In this document: piece by piece, positions 30,459 through 39,011 of the stretch | Layout: every line of letters begins with the position of its first letter | Position numbering within the stretch: position 1 is the stretch's first letter | IMG/VR virus record: IMGVR_UViG_3300023202_000247 | Span: 62,001 to 126,000 of that record | Strand: one strand, 5' to 3' | DNA from: a virus | DNA: 64,000 bases | Notes under the pieces: generated by a model | Told to the model about the DNA's origin: nothing | Databases searched by the model: none | The model's input: the letters and a program-made list of their open reading frames with translations, nothing else | Translations under genes and position numbers: made by a program

Positions 30459-30675
30459 GGCCACAGTTCATTTCAACAAACACTCTGTAAGAACAACTGG
30501 CTGTCCTTGGAGCATTCATTATCGTGGCAAATGCCATCTTGTTAAGTCGATAAATTGGAGTGTGAATGCCAAGACTGAGTGGAAACCTGATAGAAAAACA
30601 AACCCTCGAGCATTCATTACAGCAATGGTAAAAGAGCTTATCATTGATGATAATGGGATGGCTACGTTGAAATGA
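30445..30675 (+). CDS. Hypothetical protein, 76 aa
   Basis: ATG at 30445 inside the end of the NUDIX gene. Basic, with CPWSIHYRGKCHLVKSI. Coupled to the following gene (ATGA). Function unknown. Confidence 0.55.
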   Translation: MKRYKATVHFNKHSVRTTGCPWSIHYRGKCHLVKSINWSVNAKTEWKPDRKTNPRAFITAMVKELIIDDNGMATLK

Positions 30676-31091
30676 AAAATGAGCGCTGGCAAACACAAAC
30701 AATTACCACGCTAGATATAGAAAATGGTATATTTGGTAATTGTTTTGCAGCATGTGTTGCATCTATTTTGGGGATGAAGCTGGATGATGTGCCAAACTTT
30801 TGCGTTAAAGAGACTTGGTGGGAAGATTTTGGCGAGTGGTTGAGCCGACGAGGATATGCTGCTATAGAGTGGAAATCTGATAATAAGATAAGTGGTACTC
30901 ACAATGCTAACGATACATTGTTGATAGCATCCGGAAAAAGTCCGCGTGGTGATTGGAGTCATTGTGTAGTATGGAAAGGTAATGAGATGGTATTTGATCC
31001 ACACCCTTCTCGTGATGGATTAAAGGATGAGCCAGAGTTATACCTTCTGATGTTTCCTGTTGATTTGACGGAGTTTTCACGTGACAATTAA
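30672..31091 (+). CDS. Papain/C39-like cysteine peptidase-fold protein
   Basis: 139 residues. GNCFAACVASILGMKLDDVPNF (about 22-43) resembles the nucleophile helix of C39/papain-like proteins. A late SHCVVWKGNEMVFDPHPSRDG supplies a His and a following Asp, giving a plausible Cys24-His-Asp triad. Similar short proteins are frequent in phages; substrate unknown. It is the last gene before a structured leader. Confidence 0.6.
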   Translation: MKNERWQTQTITTLDIENGIFGNCFAACVASILGMKLDDVPNFCVKETWWEDFGEWLSRRGYAAIEWKSDNKISGTHNANDTLLIASGKSPRGDWSHCVVWKGNEMVFDPHPSRDGLKDEPELYLLMFPVDLTEFSRDN

Positions 31092-31095
31092 AGTT

Positions 31096-31214
31096 CTTAG
31101 ATAAGACAAGTCTAAGACGCCGTGCTATTTAAAGATGTGGACCTGCTACAGCGTCTGGTCATCTCCGTAAAAGGCGGGTCTGGTCTGGGTCGCATTACTT
31201 TTTCCGAGATGACC
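31096..31214 (+). promoter_or_regulatory. Structured 5' leader of the lemA-like gene
   Basis: Three consecutive stems fill the gap between genes: CTTAGA/TCTAAG (31096-31116), AGACGC/GCGTCT (31115-31156) and a 9-bp GGTCATCTC/GAGATGACC (31157-31214) enclosing a 40-nt loop with GGCGGGTCTGG. The last stem ends 21 nt before the lemA ATG. The leader looks like a cis-regulatory RNA or protein-binding element. No known riboswitch consensus is recognised. Confidence 0.55.
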
Positions 31215-31234
31215 TCTAATTTAAAGGAAAGAAG

Positions 31235-31828
31235 ATGAAAAAAGCAATCTCATTCATTCTGCTCGTGTTCATTCCATTTTGTTTTATCAACTGTGCAAAA
31301 TACGATAAGCTGGTTGAACGCGATGAAACCTGCAACATGAAATGGGCAGACTATGAAGCACAACTGCAACGTCGTAGCGATTTAATTCCTCGGCTTGTCA
31401 ACACTGTAAAAGCTGCTGCAAAACATGAAAAAGATACTCTTACAGAAGTTACCGAAGCTCGAAGCAAAGCTACGAAGATTACTTTGAGTGCCGAAGATTT
31501 GACGGATCCTGCCAAGGTTGTAGCCTTCCAAAAGGCCCAGGGTAATCTGGGAAGTGCCCTGAGTAAACTGATGATGCTGAATGAGAAGTATCCGGACCTC
31601 AAAGCCAATCAAAACTTTAGAGATTTTCAGGTCCAACTAGAAGGAACGGAGAATAGAATTCTCAGAGCACGTACTGAGTATAACAGGGTTGTAAAAGAAT
31701 ACAATCTAGAACTACGTCGTGTTAGTGGTAAAGCAATCAACCCACTAACAGGTAAAGAGTTTAAGCCTCGCGTTTATTTCAAAGCTGAAAGCGGTGCTAA
31801 AAACGCTCCGGATGTGAACTTTGATTAG
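31235..31828 (+). CDS. LemA-family lipoprotein
   Basis: 197 residues behind AAAGGAAAGAAG. MKKAISFILLVFIPFCFINC is a lipoprotein signal with the lipobox Cys near residue 20. The helical-bundle LemA signature follows: WADYEAQLQRRSDLIPRLVN, AAAKHEKDTLTEVTEAR, then NFRDFQVQLEGTENRI and ARTEYNRVVKEYN. LemA proteins are envelope-anchored; in bacteria they commonly pair with TPM-domain proteins, as here. Role in the phage unknown. Confidence 0.9.
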   Translation: MKKAISFILLVFIPFCFINCAKYDKLVERDETCNMKWADYEAQLQRRSDLIPRLVNTVKAAAKHEKDTLTEVTEARSKATKITLSAEDLTDPAKVVAFQKAQGNLGSALSKLMMLNEKYPDLKANQNFRDFQVQLEGTENRILRARTEYNRVVKEYNLELRRVSGKAINPLTGKEFKPRVYFKAESGAKNAPDVNFD

Positions 31829-32081
31829 TTTTTACATTCAATTAACTCATCAAATTGATGGGCTTTATGAAAAAAGCGATGATGAGCTTGATGATTTCTT
31901 TGATCGTATTGCACATGTTGCGTTTACATGTCATCATACCTCTCCACATTATAATGTAGAGGTTCATTCCGAAGGTATAACTCTTTACATAGAGGGTTAT
32001 ATTGTTGCGCCGTCTAGAAAAACGGCATATGAAATGTTCAAAAACTACATCGAACACTGGGGGCAAATAAAAGTACAATGA
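31821..32081 (+). CDS. Hypothetical protein, 86 aa
   Basis: TTG at 31821 overlaps the lemA stop; the stop overlaps the TPM gene ATG. Acidic helix (EKSDDELDDFFDRIAHV) followed by His-rich HHTSPHYNVEVH and beta strands. Embedded in the LemA/TPM operon, so probably co-expressed. No domain recognised. Confidence 0.58.
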   Translation: MISFYIQLTHQIDGLYEKSDDELDDFFDRIAHVAFTCHHTSPHYNVEVHSEGITLYIEGYIVAPSRKTAYEMFKNYIEHWGQIKVQ

Positions 32082-32788
32082 AAAAAATCACGTTTCTTCT
32101 TCTAACTCTGCTTCTGAGTACCATTGCTCTGCCAGTTGGTGCATATACACCACCCAAGGCAGATGGTTTCATTACTGATACGGCTGGCAAACTATCTTCA
32201 GCTGAAGAAAAGGAACTTGAAGTAATATTAAAGGGTGTATCTGAAACAAAAGCAAATGAAATTGCTGTTCTCATCATTCCATCGTTAGAGGGTGAGCCTG
32301 TAGAAGACGTTGCGTATGATACGTTTCAAGCGTGGGGTGTTGGTAAGAAGGGCTTGGACAATGGCGTGTTGTTGGTCATTGCTGTTGGTGATAGAAAGTC
32401 TCGTATCGAAACTGGCAAAGGTGTTGAAGGGGACCTAACTGACCTTGAATGTGGAGAAATCCTAAGAAACGTCCTAGCCCCGCATCTAAAACGTGGTGAA
32501 TGGTATGATGGTATCAACGATACTGTATCTCATATCAATAAAGCTGTTGAAGCTAGAGACTATAAGCCAAAAGCTGAGAAGAAAAACCTTTCCCCAGCTC
32601 TAATTTTCTTCATCATACTCATTGTTCTAATCGCTATATGGCTTTTGTCTAAAGTCAAAGGTGGCGGCGGTGGTGGTGGCTACTATACTGGTGGCGGCGG
32701 TTACAGTGGGGGTGGTAGTTTTGGTGGCAGCGGTGGAGGATTCGGTGGTGGATCTTCTGGCGGTGGCGGTTCTAGTGGAGGATGGTAA
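32078..32788 (+). CDS. TPM-domain membrane protein (YgcG-like)
   Basis: 236 residues. Signal peptide (about 1-21), then a TPM domain: PPKADGFITDTAGKLSSAEE, AVLIIPSLEGEPVEDVA, WGVGKKGLDNGVLLVIAVGDRK, TGKGVEGDLTD. A transmembrane helix (ALIFFIILIVLIAIWLL, about 175-191) and a Gly/Ser-rich tail of repeated GGGG, YSGGG and SSGG follow. This is the classic LemA-partner architecture (TPM outside, Gly-rich tail). The role in envelope stress or photosystem repair known in other systems does not transfer directly. Confidence 0.9.
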   Translation: MKKITFLLLTLLLSTIALPVGAYTPPKADGFITDTAGKLSSAEEKELEVILKGVSETKANEIAVLIIPSLEGEPVEDVAYDTFQAWGVGKKGLDNGVLLVIAVGDRKSRIETGKGVEGDLTDLECGEILRNVLAPHLKRGEWYDGINDTVSHINKAVEARDYKPKAEKKNLSPALIFFIILIVLIAIWLLSKVKGGGGGGGYYTGGGGYSGGGSFGGSGGGFGGGSSGGGGSSGGW

Positions 32789-33072
32789 TGACAGCTTTAA
32801 TGATAATTAGTGTAATCAGTATTACATTCTTGATTGTTGGTTTAGCTTATCGCATGGTGGTTAGGCCAAGGCCAAAGCTTGTCAAGCATGCTGGGCCTGG
32901 AAAACATGGGATATATATTTTTGAATTTGATGATGGTTCAAAGTATCACGGTGACTGTACTGTTTGGTACAAACACGTGGGCGCTGGTGTAAAGCGTTGC
33001 AGTTTGGACAAAGAGGTTTGGCTTTCTAACATTTGGGAAAGCTTGGAATTCAAAAGAAAAATGAAATCGTAG
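32782..33072 (+). CDS. Small membrane-anchored protein
   Basis: 96 residues. N-terminal hydrophobic helix (ALMIISVISITFLIVGLAY), then a beta-rich domain with HGIYIFEFDDGSKYHGDC. Part of the LemA/TPM cluster by overlap. Function unknown. Confidence 0.6.
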   Translation: MVMTALMIISVISITFLIVGLAYRMVVRPRPKLVKHAGPGKHGIYIFEFDDGSKYHGDCTVWYKHVGAGVKRCSLDKEVWLSNIWESLEFKRKMKS

Positions 33073-33100
33073 TTGCAGTATTAGGTGGAAGGAATGAGAG

Positions 33101-33433
33101 ATGGAATTAGTAGTAGCAGGTGTGTGTGTAGTTTTCTTATTTGCATTGCTCTTTGTATTTAGACGGCAAAATAAGAAGCTTGATAAAAGGGTTGATAGAA
33201 TCGTATCAGCTCCACCAACAGTAAGAGAAAGAAAAAAGAATTCTGGCTCTCATGTTTACACAGATCCCAGTTATTTTAGATATTCGTACACCCAACATCT
33301 ATTGGATGATGACTCATCGGACTCCAACAGGGGTTTCAGTTCAGGATTTGATTTTGGAGGCGATGATGGTGGTAGCGATTTTGACTTTGGTGGCGGCGAT
33401 AGCGGTGGCGGTGGCGCTAGCGATGACTTCTAA
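33101..33433 (+). CDS. Membrane protein with Gly/Asp-rich tail
   Basis: 110 residues: N-terminal transmembrane helix (VVAGVCVVFLFALLFVF), basic linker, then a low-complexity GGDDGGSDFDFGGG-type tail like that of the TPM protein. It may be a truncated relative lacking the TPM domain. Confidence 0.65.
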   Translation: MELVVAGVCVVFLFALLFVFRRQNKKLDKRVDRIVSAPPTVRERKKNSGSHVYTDPSYFRYSYTQHLLDDDSSDSNRGFSSGFDFGGDDGGSDFDFGGGDSGGGGASDDF

Positions 33434-33454
33434 ACATAAAAATTGGACAAGTTT

Positions 33455-34120
33455 ATGAAAAAACTAGAAAAATTTGGTAAAGATATTCTAATAAATTCAG
33501 ATGGTCAGCCCACCACAACCGGTGGTATTACTTTATCAAAAGTATTGTCTAATATCATAAGTGATGATGAACATACTCCAGAGGTTAAAGCAGCCTTAAA
33601 ACAATTGGCAAGTTTCTATGCTCAAGACTTTTCCAGTGATTGGATTCCAGATGTTGAAATAGTTGAAGGCGACCTGCTAAAATCAGATGCAAAATACATT
33701 TGTCATCAATGCAATTGTATAACACGTAGGGCCGCGCATCTTGCTAAATCAATGTTTATAGCATTTCCATGGAGTGATGTGTATGCTCACAGACAATACG
33801 ATGGTATTCAGTCCAAACCAGGAACCATCGAAATAACTGGTGATGGCAAAGCCAAGCGATATGTGGTAGCATTATTTGGCCAGGTGAATCCCGGCAAGCC
33901 AAAACATTATGGGTTTCAAGAAGATAATTCTGAAGCAAGAGAAAAGTACTTTGCTGAATCTTTGAAAGAATTGGCAAAGGTTTCTAACTTGGAAAGTATT
34001 GATTTTCCATATGGAATTGGTTGTGGTGCTGCTGGCGGTAATTGGGATGTATACTATAATATGATTTGCAAGTTTGCGTTTGAAGTCGATGCACGTGTGA
34101 GAATTATCAAGTTGGACTAA
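33455..34120 (+). CDS. Macro-domain protein (ADP-ribose/ADP-ribose-1''-phosphate type)
   Basis: 221 residues. After a helical N-terminus, about residues 70-220 form a macro domain: VEGDLLKSDAKYICHQCNC (N-terminal ADP-ribose strand), KPGTIEITGDGK, YVVALFGQVNPGKPKHYGFQ and DFPYGIGCGAAGGNW. The late G-C-G-A-A-G-G-N-W resembles the Poa1-type loop of enzymes that dephosphorylate ADP-ribose-1''-phosphate, a tRNA-splicing by-product in eukaryotes. Function here is inferred only. The start at 33455 is preferred over a TTG at 33443. Confidence 0.82.
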   Translation: MKKLEKFGKDILINSDGQPTTTGGITLSKVLSNIISDDEHTPEVKAALKQLASFYAQDFSSDWIPDVEIVEGDLLKSDAKYICHQCNCITRRAAHLAKSMFIAFPWSDVYAHRQYDGIQSKPGTIEITGDGKAKRYVVALFGQVNPGKPKHYGFQEDNSEAREKYFAESLKELAKVSNLESIDFPYGIGCGAAGGNWDVYYNMICKFAFEVDARVRIIKLD

Positions 34121-34885
34121 ATGAAAAGAACTGACAAGTCTCCCATTCCATATCCCAAAGGTATTTCCAAACAAGAAAGACTTTTGTATAGAAATATCAT
34201 AGTGCAAACTAAACTGCTTGCAAAGCAACTTATTTGGAATGGTAGAATGGATTGTAATCCAGATCCATCAAATTTAATCATTATGTGTTCTGGTGGTTTG
34301 GACAGCACTGTATTAGCTCACGCAGCATATCTTGCCAGTTGTTTGGATGATATGCCAAAGGTTACATTGTTTCAAGTTAACTATAATTTGAGACCCAATG
34401 AAGTTGATTTGGAAAAAGCTCATGTAGAAAAACTCTGCAAACAGTTTGGGTTTGAACATTATTATGTTGATACAAAGTTTGATGACGGCCCTAATCTTCA
34501 GGCACGTGCTCGAGAATTTCGTTATGAGCGGTTGAATGAACTTGCAAAGTCGATTTTTAACAAGGGTTTTTCTGTTAATGGAATGACAGCTCATCATAAA
34601 GATGACTATATTGAAACAAGAATTCTATCTTTTCTAAGAAATGGAAATGATTCAATAATTGAAAATCCACTAAGAGGAAGATATATTCGGATTTATCGTC
34701 CTCTTTTATCTTTTGAAAAAAATGAATTGAGGCAATATGCCCAGGCATTTGGTCTCAGTTGGTGTGATGATTCATCCAATCAAAGTTCTGAGAAATACAC
34801 TAGAAACTTTCTTCGTCGCGAACTGTTGCCTTTGATTAAAGATCATATCAATCCTGGAATCGTAAAAACATTATCCGACTACTAA
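34121..34885 (+). CDS. tilS: TilS-like tRNA(Ile) lysidine synthetase
   Basis: 254 residues, the catalytic core length without the long C-terminal tRNA-binding domain of E. coli TilS. PP-loop SGGLDST at about 57-63; GMTAHHKDDYIETRILSFLRN (about 150-170) is the HH-x-D-D-x-x-E-T motif; CDDSSNQSSEKYTRNFLRRE (about 205-225) is the D-x-S-N...TRNxLR motif. TilS adds lysine to C34 of tRNA-Ile2 (CAU), switching it from AUG to AUA decoding. The CAU tRNA at 25246 is a matching substrate. Confidence 0.9.
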   Translation: MKRTDKSPIPYPKGISKQERLLYRNIIVQTKLLAKQLIWNGRMDCNPDPSNLIIMCSGGLDSTVLAHAAYLASCLDDMPKVTLFQVNYNLRPNEVDLEKAHVEKLCKQFGFEHYYVDTKFDDGPNLQARAREFRYERLNELAKSIFNKGFSVNGMTAHHKDDYIETRILSFLRNGNDSIIENPLRGRYIRIYRPLLSFEKNELRQYAQAFGLSWCDDSSNQSSEKYTRNFLRRELLPLIKDHINPGIVKTLSDY

Positions 34886-34899
34886 GCACATATATATGT

Positions 34900-35274
34900 G
34901 TGAGTTTCGAAAACATTCTAGCATCTTTGGAGGAGTATTTAAGCCTCAAGCATGACGTGGATACTGGTTGTGCCGATGAGGATGCGTTGCGTGCTGCAAA
35001 GAAACGCTTTGCAGAGAGTCTAAATCAATATGTAGACTGGAGAGCTGACTCTGTAATAGCTGAGCATAAGAAAAAGATTTCATCTGAACATTCGGGTAGC
35101 ATGAATGCGCTTGGCATTGGCATAAAGCATTCTAATATTGCAATAGCTGCTTTGAATTCAGCACCTACTCCGCCAAAAGATATTGAATTCATGTTGAGTT
35201 CAGGTAAAATTCGTGAGTGGATGAAAGCATATAAGAAATGGTATGATAATGAAAGAAAGAAAGGCTCCAAATGA
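34900..35274 (+). CDS. Hypothetical protein, tandem paralogue 1
   Basis: 124 residues from a GTG start. Helical, with a C-terminal motif ALNSAPTPP...WMKAYKKWYDNERKKG shared with the next gene. The two genes overlap by 4 nt and arose by tandem duplication. Function unknown. Confidence 0.62.
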   Translation: MSFENILASLEEYLSLKHDVDTGCADEDALRAAKKRFAESLNQYVDWRADSVIAEHKKKISSEHSGSMNALGIGIKHSNIAIAALNSAPTPPKDIEFMLSSGKIREWMKAYKKWYDNERKKGSK

Positions 35275-35615
35275 GCTTTGAAAAGTTTTTCACAGCATTC
35301 AAGGACTATCTGAATAGCAAAGGTACATGTGATAGTGGAGACTTTCCCATCAAACAATACAAAGAAGAGATGCGTATTGCTCTTAATGATATAATTGATG
35401 AGCGTATCAAGCTAGATAAACACAAACCACCTCGCAAAAGCAGCATGACTACCGTCATGCCTTCTCAGCGACCGATGGAAAGTGATAGCGTCGACATGCT
35501 CGACGCGCTAAACTGTGCCCCTATACCACCGGCCAACCCGTCTAACTATTCTCAGTGGATGGAAGCGTACACGAAATGGTACTATTCCAAAAGGAACAAA
35601 GTAATTAAACGATGA
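35271..35615 (+). CDS. Hypothetical protein, tandem paralogue 2
   Basis: 114 residues. Same frame of features as its neighbour: MSFEKFFTAFKDYLNSK at the start and ALNCAPIPP...WMEAYTKWYYSKRNK at the end, with a diverged middle. Stop overlaps the CCA-enzyme ATG. Confidence 0.62.
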   Translation: MSFEKFFTAFKDYLNSKGTCDSGDFPIKQYKEEMRIALNDIIDERIKLDKHKPPRKSSMTTVMPSQRPMESDSVDMLDALNCAPIPPANPSNYSQWMEAYTKWYYSKRNKVIKR

Positions 35616-37126
35616 AACAAATATCTCTCAGTAAGAAAGAGGAGATGCTTTGCAATTTGTTGATGGATGTTGTATTGGAGAAGGCTCCGGGTACAACGTT
35701 ACGTATTGCTGGTGGTTGGACCAGGGATAAATTGCTTGGTTCTACCACCAATGATATTGATATCTCCATTGATACCATGACGGGTGAGAAGTTTGCTCAT
35801 ATGGTTACTGAGTACATGGATGATAAAGATATCAAACATGGCAACATATCCGTCATCAAATCAAATCCAGACCAAAGCAAGCATCTAGAAACCGCAATGC
35901 TTAAAATCTATGGAATGGATATAGATTTTGTTAACCTTCGTAAAGAAACATATGCTGACTCTAGAATACCATCTATTGAGATAGGTACACCAGAAGAAGA
36001 TGCCAAACGTCGTGATTTAACTATCAATGCATTGTTTTATAATATAAACGATGACAAAGTTGAGGATTTTGTTGGCGGTCTAAAAGACTTGGACGATTAT
36101 AATCTCAGAACACCTATCGATGCTAAGCAAACTTTCTTAGATGACCCTCTGAGAATGCTTCGTATCATTCGTTTTGCTGCTAGATATAAATATGATGCAG
36201 ATGATTCCATCATCGAGGCAGCGAATAAGGATGATGTTAAGTGGGCTTTCTTGAATAAAGTAAGCAAAGAAAGGATGTGGACTGAAATTGCCGGGCAAGA
36301 GAAGCCTGATGGGTGGAAAAACGGTATCTTGAATGAAAAATATGCCATCCACGGTATCGAATTGCTCAACAAAATGGGTTTGCGAGACCTATTGTTCTGG
36401 TTTTCTCCGGAAGAAAAGAAATTATTGGGTCTAGATAAGGATTTGGTTAGTTTTGATTCGGATCAAAATAATCCTAATCATGATTTAACCATTTGGGATC
36501 ATACATGTAAAGTTATTGATAACCTAGAGTATTTTCGTCACTTATCTTCAAGAGAAGATGAGTTGGTTTTGACGTTATCAGCACTATTACATGACATAGG
36601 TAAGTGTGATTTGTGTTCCAGACAAGAAACTGATGAAGGTTATTACACTTATCATGGTCATGAAGACTCTTCTGCTAAGATGACAGAGTACTTTCTCAAC
36701 AAAATGAAAGCTCCTGTGCACATTACAAAGCGTGTTGTGCGTTTGGTTGCAGAGCACATGCGTCTTCACAACCTTCCCGATGATGCTTCTGATAAAGCAT
36801 TGCGTCGTTTCATGCGAGACCTCGAATCGGACTGGGAAATGTCCGTTGATTTGGCCTTGGCCGATGCAATGGGAAAGAATAACCCTCCGTTTGGAACGCC
36901 GGATCGCTACCTCAACTTTAAAAACAGAATGAAAAATCTCAAGGCTGAGATGGGAAACAAGACTGCGCCGAGTCGTCCAATTTCTGGCCATGATTTGATG
37001 AGTCTTGGCATTCCAGCTGGTCCACAAATGGGTAAGTTACTCAAACAACTCGATGAAGAGTTGCTAGAAAACCCAACTATGTCAAAAGATGAAGCTATCA
37101 ACTTTGTCAAAAGTTTGAATGTGTGA
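35612..37126 (+). CDS. cca: CCA tRNA nucleotidyltransferase with HD domain
   Basis: 504 residues. The class II nucleotidyltransferase head is clear: LRIAGGWTRDKLLGSTTNDIDIS (G-G-x-x-R and D-x-D), RRDLTINALFYN, DDPLRMLRIIRFAARY (the B/C motifs). A C-terminal HD phosphohydrolase domain follows (DHTCKVIDNL, LSALLHDIGKCD, HGHEDSSAKM, VAEHMRLHN), as in E. coli-type enzymes. It adds or repairs CCA 3' ends; none of the three tRNA genes here encodes CCA, so it would be needed for their maturation. Confidence 0.93.
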   Translation: MKQISLSKKEEMLCNLLMDVVLEKAPGTTLRIAGGWTRDKLLGSTTNDIDISIDTMTGEKFAHMVTEYMDDKDIKHGNISVIKSNPDQSKHLETAMLKIYGMDIDFVNLRKETYADSRIPSIEIGTPEEDAKRRDLTINALFYNINDDKVEDFVGGLKDLDDYNLRTPIDAKQTFLDDPLRMLRIIRFAARYKYDADDSIIEAANKDDVKWAFLNKVSKERMWTEIAGQEKPDGWKNGILNEKYAIHGIELLNKMGLRDLLFWFSPEEKKLLGLDKDLVSFDSDQNNPNHDLTIWDHTCKVIDNLEYFRHLSSREDELVLTLSALLHDIGKCDLCSRQETDEGYYTYHGHEDSSAKMTEYFLNKMKAPVHITKRVVRLVAEHMRLHNLPDDASDKALRRFMRDLESDWEMSVDLALADAMGKNNPPFGTPDRYLNFKNRMKNLKAEMGNKTAPSRPISGHDLMSLGIPAGPQMGKLLKQLDEELLENPTMSKDEAINFVKSLNV

Positions 37127-37527
37127 TGTCTTGGTTCGTATCTTGGGGACAACTGTTATTTTCTGAAGATGATGGAATCTATTCGCTGAAACTTAGTGTT
37201 GATGAAGAGATTGCGAACCTTTACAGAAGTTTCATTCCGAAAAGTTTACGTTTCAATAGACCCCGCTACCCAGCTCACATTACAATTGTAAGAAACGAAA
37301 TCTTAAAAGATATCAATGGTTTAGAAAGAAAAGAGTTATATTATCCATTTCTTTACTCTAATGTGATAGAGAGATGTGATACGTATATTTGGCTGCCAGT
37401 TCGCGCTATACAGTTGCAACAGTTGAGAGTAAGCCTCGGCTTGGAGGAAATGAGCGAATGGACACGGCCACCGACAGGAGAGGATTGTTTTCACATAACG
37501 ATTGGGAATACAAAGGGTTTGTCTTAG
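37126..37527 (+). CDS. 2H phosphoesterase (LigT/CPDase-like)
   Basis: 133 residues from the ATG at 37126, overlapping the cca stop. Two H-x-T motifs define the 2H fold: PAHITIV (His51, Thr53) and CFHITIGN (His123, Thr125). 2H enzymes open or make 2',3'-cyclic phosphates at RNA ends and act on ADP-ribose cyclic phosphate in tRNA splicing. Its place right behind cca and near tilS supports RNA-end healing as the role. Confidence 0.78.
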   Translation: MSWFVSWGQLLFSEDDGIYSLKLSVDEEIANLYRSFIPKSLRFNRPRYPAHITIVRNEILKDINGLERKELYYPFLYSNVIERCDTYIWLPVRAIQLQQLRVSLGLEEMSEWTRPPTGEDCFHITIGNTKGLS

Positions 37528-37548
37528 GCAATATGTCCTCATATTCTT

Positions 37549-38442
37549 ATGAGGACATGGAACGACTTCAGATATTTGGAACCAAAGCTGACAAATCTAT
37601 CAGCGGGTGAAGCATATTATGGTCTCCATGAAGCTTGGAAAAAGATATTTGATGAAACCCCATCATTTAATACGATTGTGATATTGCTCAGCCAAACAGC
37701 ACTGGAAACTGGTCGTTGGGCAAAGATGTATAATTACAATTGGGGCAACATAAAATCTCACTCCGATGATGGTCACTATTGGACGATGTATGATTGTAGT
37801 GAAATTATAAACGGGCGAGAGTTTTTCTTTCACCCACCACATGATCAATGTAAATTTAGAGCTTATAGGTCTGTTGAGGATGGTGCTGAAGATTATATAA
37901 GATTAGTTTCTAAAAAGAAAAATTATGAAATTGCATTTCGTGCATTAAAACGTGGAGATGTTGATACATATACCAGAGCTTTGAAACAGGGTGGTTACTT
38001 TACCGCGAACTTGTTTCATTATCTCAAGTCGATGAGGTCTTTAGTTGCTGAATTTGAAAAGAAAAGACATGAGCTAACTAGTTGGTCACCACCGCTACCA
38101 TCCCCAAAGGAACTTTATATTGAAAAGATGGTTGAGCTTTTAGCTGCCCGCGCTGCTGGTACAGTAGATGAATCAGCATTTGCCACGGAGCTTGATGAAT
38201 ATTGGCAACAAATGTCGGCCGACGAGCAGGATCTCGTTGAAGAACGCTTCGGCACTGGCCTGGAGATTCCAGTCATGCTAGAGTCTGTATCACCGCCCGC
38301 GCCAGAACCGTACAGTGATTACGAAGACTTTGACGAAAAAGAAGTTTCCAAAGTATTAAAAAGTAAAACAAAGTATAAGGTTGTTGGATTGCTGGGTATA
38401 GCGTTCATTATCGTGACCTGGGTTTATACTTTTGTTCAATAA
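37549..38442 (+). CDS. GH73/FlgJ-like muramidase with C-terminal membrane anchor
   Basis: 297 residues. LLSQTALETGRWAKMYNYNWGNIK (about 47-70) is the glucosaminidase core with catalytic Glu in ALETGRW. FRAYRSVEDGAEDYIRLV and ALKQGGYFTA follow, as in FlgJ/NAGase domains. The C-terminus has one transmembrane helix (VVGLLGIAFIIVTWVYTFV). This would tether a wall hydrolase to the inner membrane, with the catalytic face presumably in the cytoplasm until lysis or export. It is the second wall hydrolase in the window. Confidence 0.82.
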   Translation: MRTWNDFRYLEPKLTNLSAGEAYYGLHEAWKKIFDETPSFNTIVILLSQTALETGRWAKMYNYNWGNIKSHSDDGHYWTMYDCSEIINGREFFFHPPHDQCKFRAYRSVEDGAEDYIRLVSKKKNYEIAFRALKRGDVDTYTRALKQGGYFTANLFHYLKSMRSLVAEFEKKRHELTSWSPPLPSPKELYIEKMVELLAARAAGTVDESAFATELDEYWQQMSADEQDLVEERFGTGLEIPVMLESVSPPAPEPYSDYEDFDEKEVSKVLKSKTKYKVVGLLGIAFIIVTWVYTFVQ

Positions 38443-38595
38443 ATGCGTGATTTGATAGAACTAATTTTTGGCGTTGTAATCATCATATGTATAATCTATG
38501 CTTTGGCGTATGGTGTAACTTATGATGGGGTACATTATAGTATAAGTCTTGGTGAAGAACGCGGTCTAGAAATAAAGAAAGAAAAAGCAAAGTGA
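38443..38595 (+). CDS. Small single-pass membrane protein, 50 aa
   Basis: ATG directly after the muramidase stop. One transmembrane helix (LIELIFGVVIIICIIYALAY) and a charged tail ending KKEKAK. The position beside a muramidase makes a holin or spanin-like role conceivable, but only one helix is present. Confidence 0.6.
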   Translation: MRDLIELIFGVVIIICIIYALAYGVTYDGVHYSISLGEERGLEIKKEKAK

Positions 38596-39011
38596 GTCTT
38601 CTAGATATATTAAAGAAAGAAAAGCTTTCTGCGATGAAAGCAAAGGACACTGTCCGGCGTGACATTCTAAGTCTCGTTATCGGTCAAGCTCAACAACAAA
38701 ATGTTTCGGATGATGCGGCGCTTCATGGTATCATCAAGAAACTAATCAAGAGCAATGATGAAACTTATGAAAGTGCGCGCGATGACATGCGAGATCAGCT
38801 GAAGGAAGAAAACAATATTCTTCAATTCTTTTTGCCAAAAGAAATGTCTCGTGATGAGATAATAAAGTTTATCGATGACAATGTTGACATTGCATCAGCT
38901 CAATCTGATGGCCAAGCAATTGGTCAGGTTATGAAAGCAATCAAGAATCAGAGCACCCCAGTAAACGGAAATCTAGTTAAAGAAATCGTAAACGAGAAAC
39001 GTAACAAATGA
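38592..39011 (+). CDS. YqeY/GatB-tail-domain protein
   Basis: 139 residues from a GTG start. LLDILKKEKLSAMKAKDTVRRDILSLV and the end GQAIGQVMKAIKNQSTPVNGNLVKEIVNE match the YqeY family, which is homologous to the tRNA-binding tail of GatB. It may bind tRNA or a tRNA-amidotransferase, another tRNA-linked function. Confidence 0.82.
   Translation: MSLLDILKKEKLSAMKAKDTVRRDILSLVIGQAQQQNVSDDAALHGIIKKLIKSNDETYESARDDMRDQLKEENNILQFFLPKEMSRDEIIKFIDDNVDIASAQSDGQAIGQVMKAIKNQSTPVNGNLVKEIVNEKRNK

Noticed and set aside
31096-31214. Known riboswitch before lemA
   Set aside because: No recognised aptamer core could be matched, so it is listed only as a structured leader.
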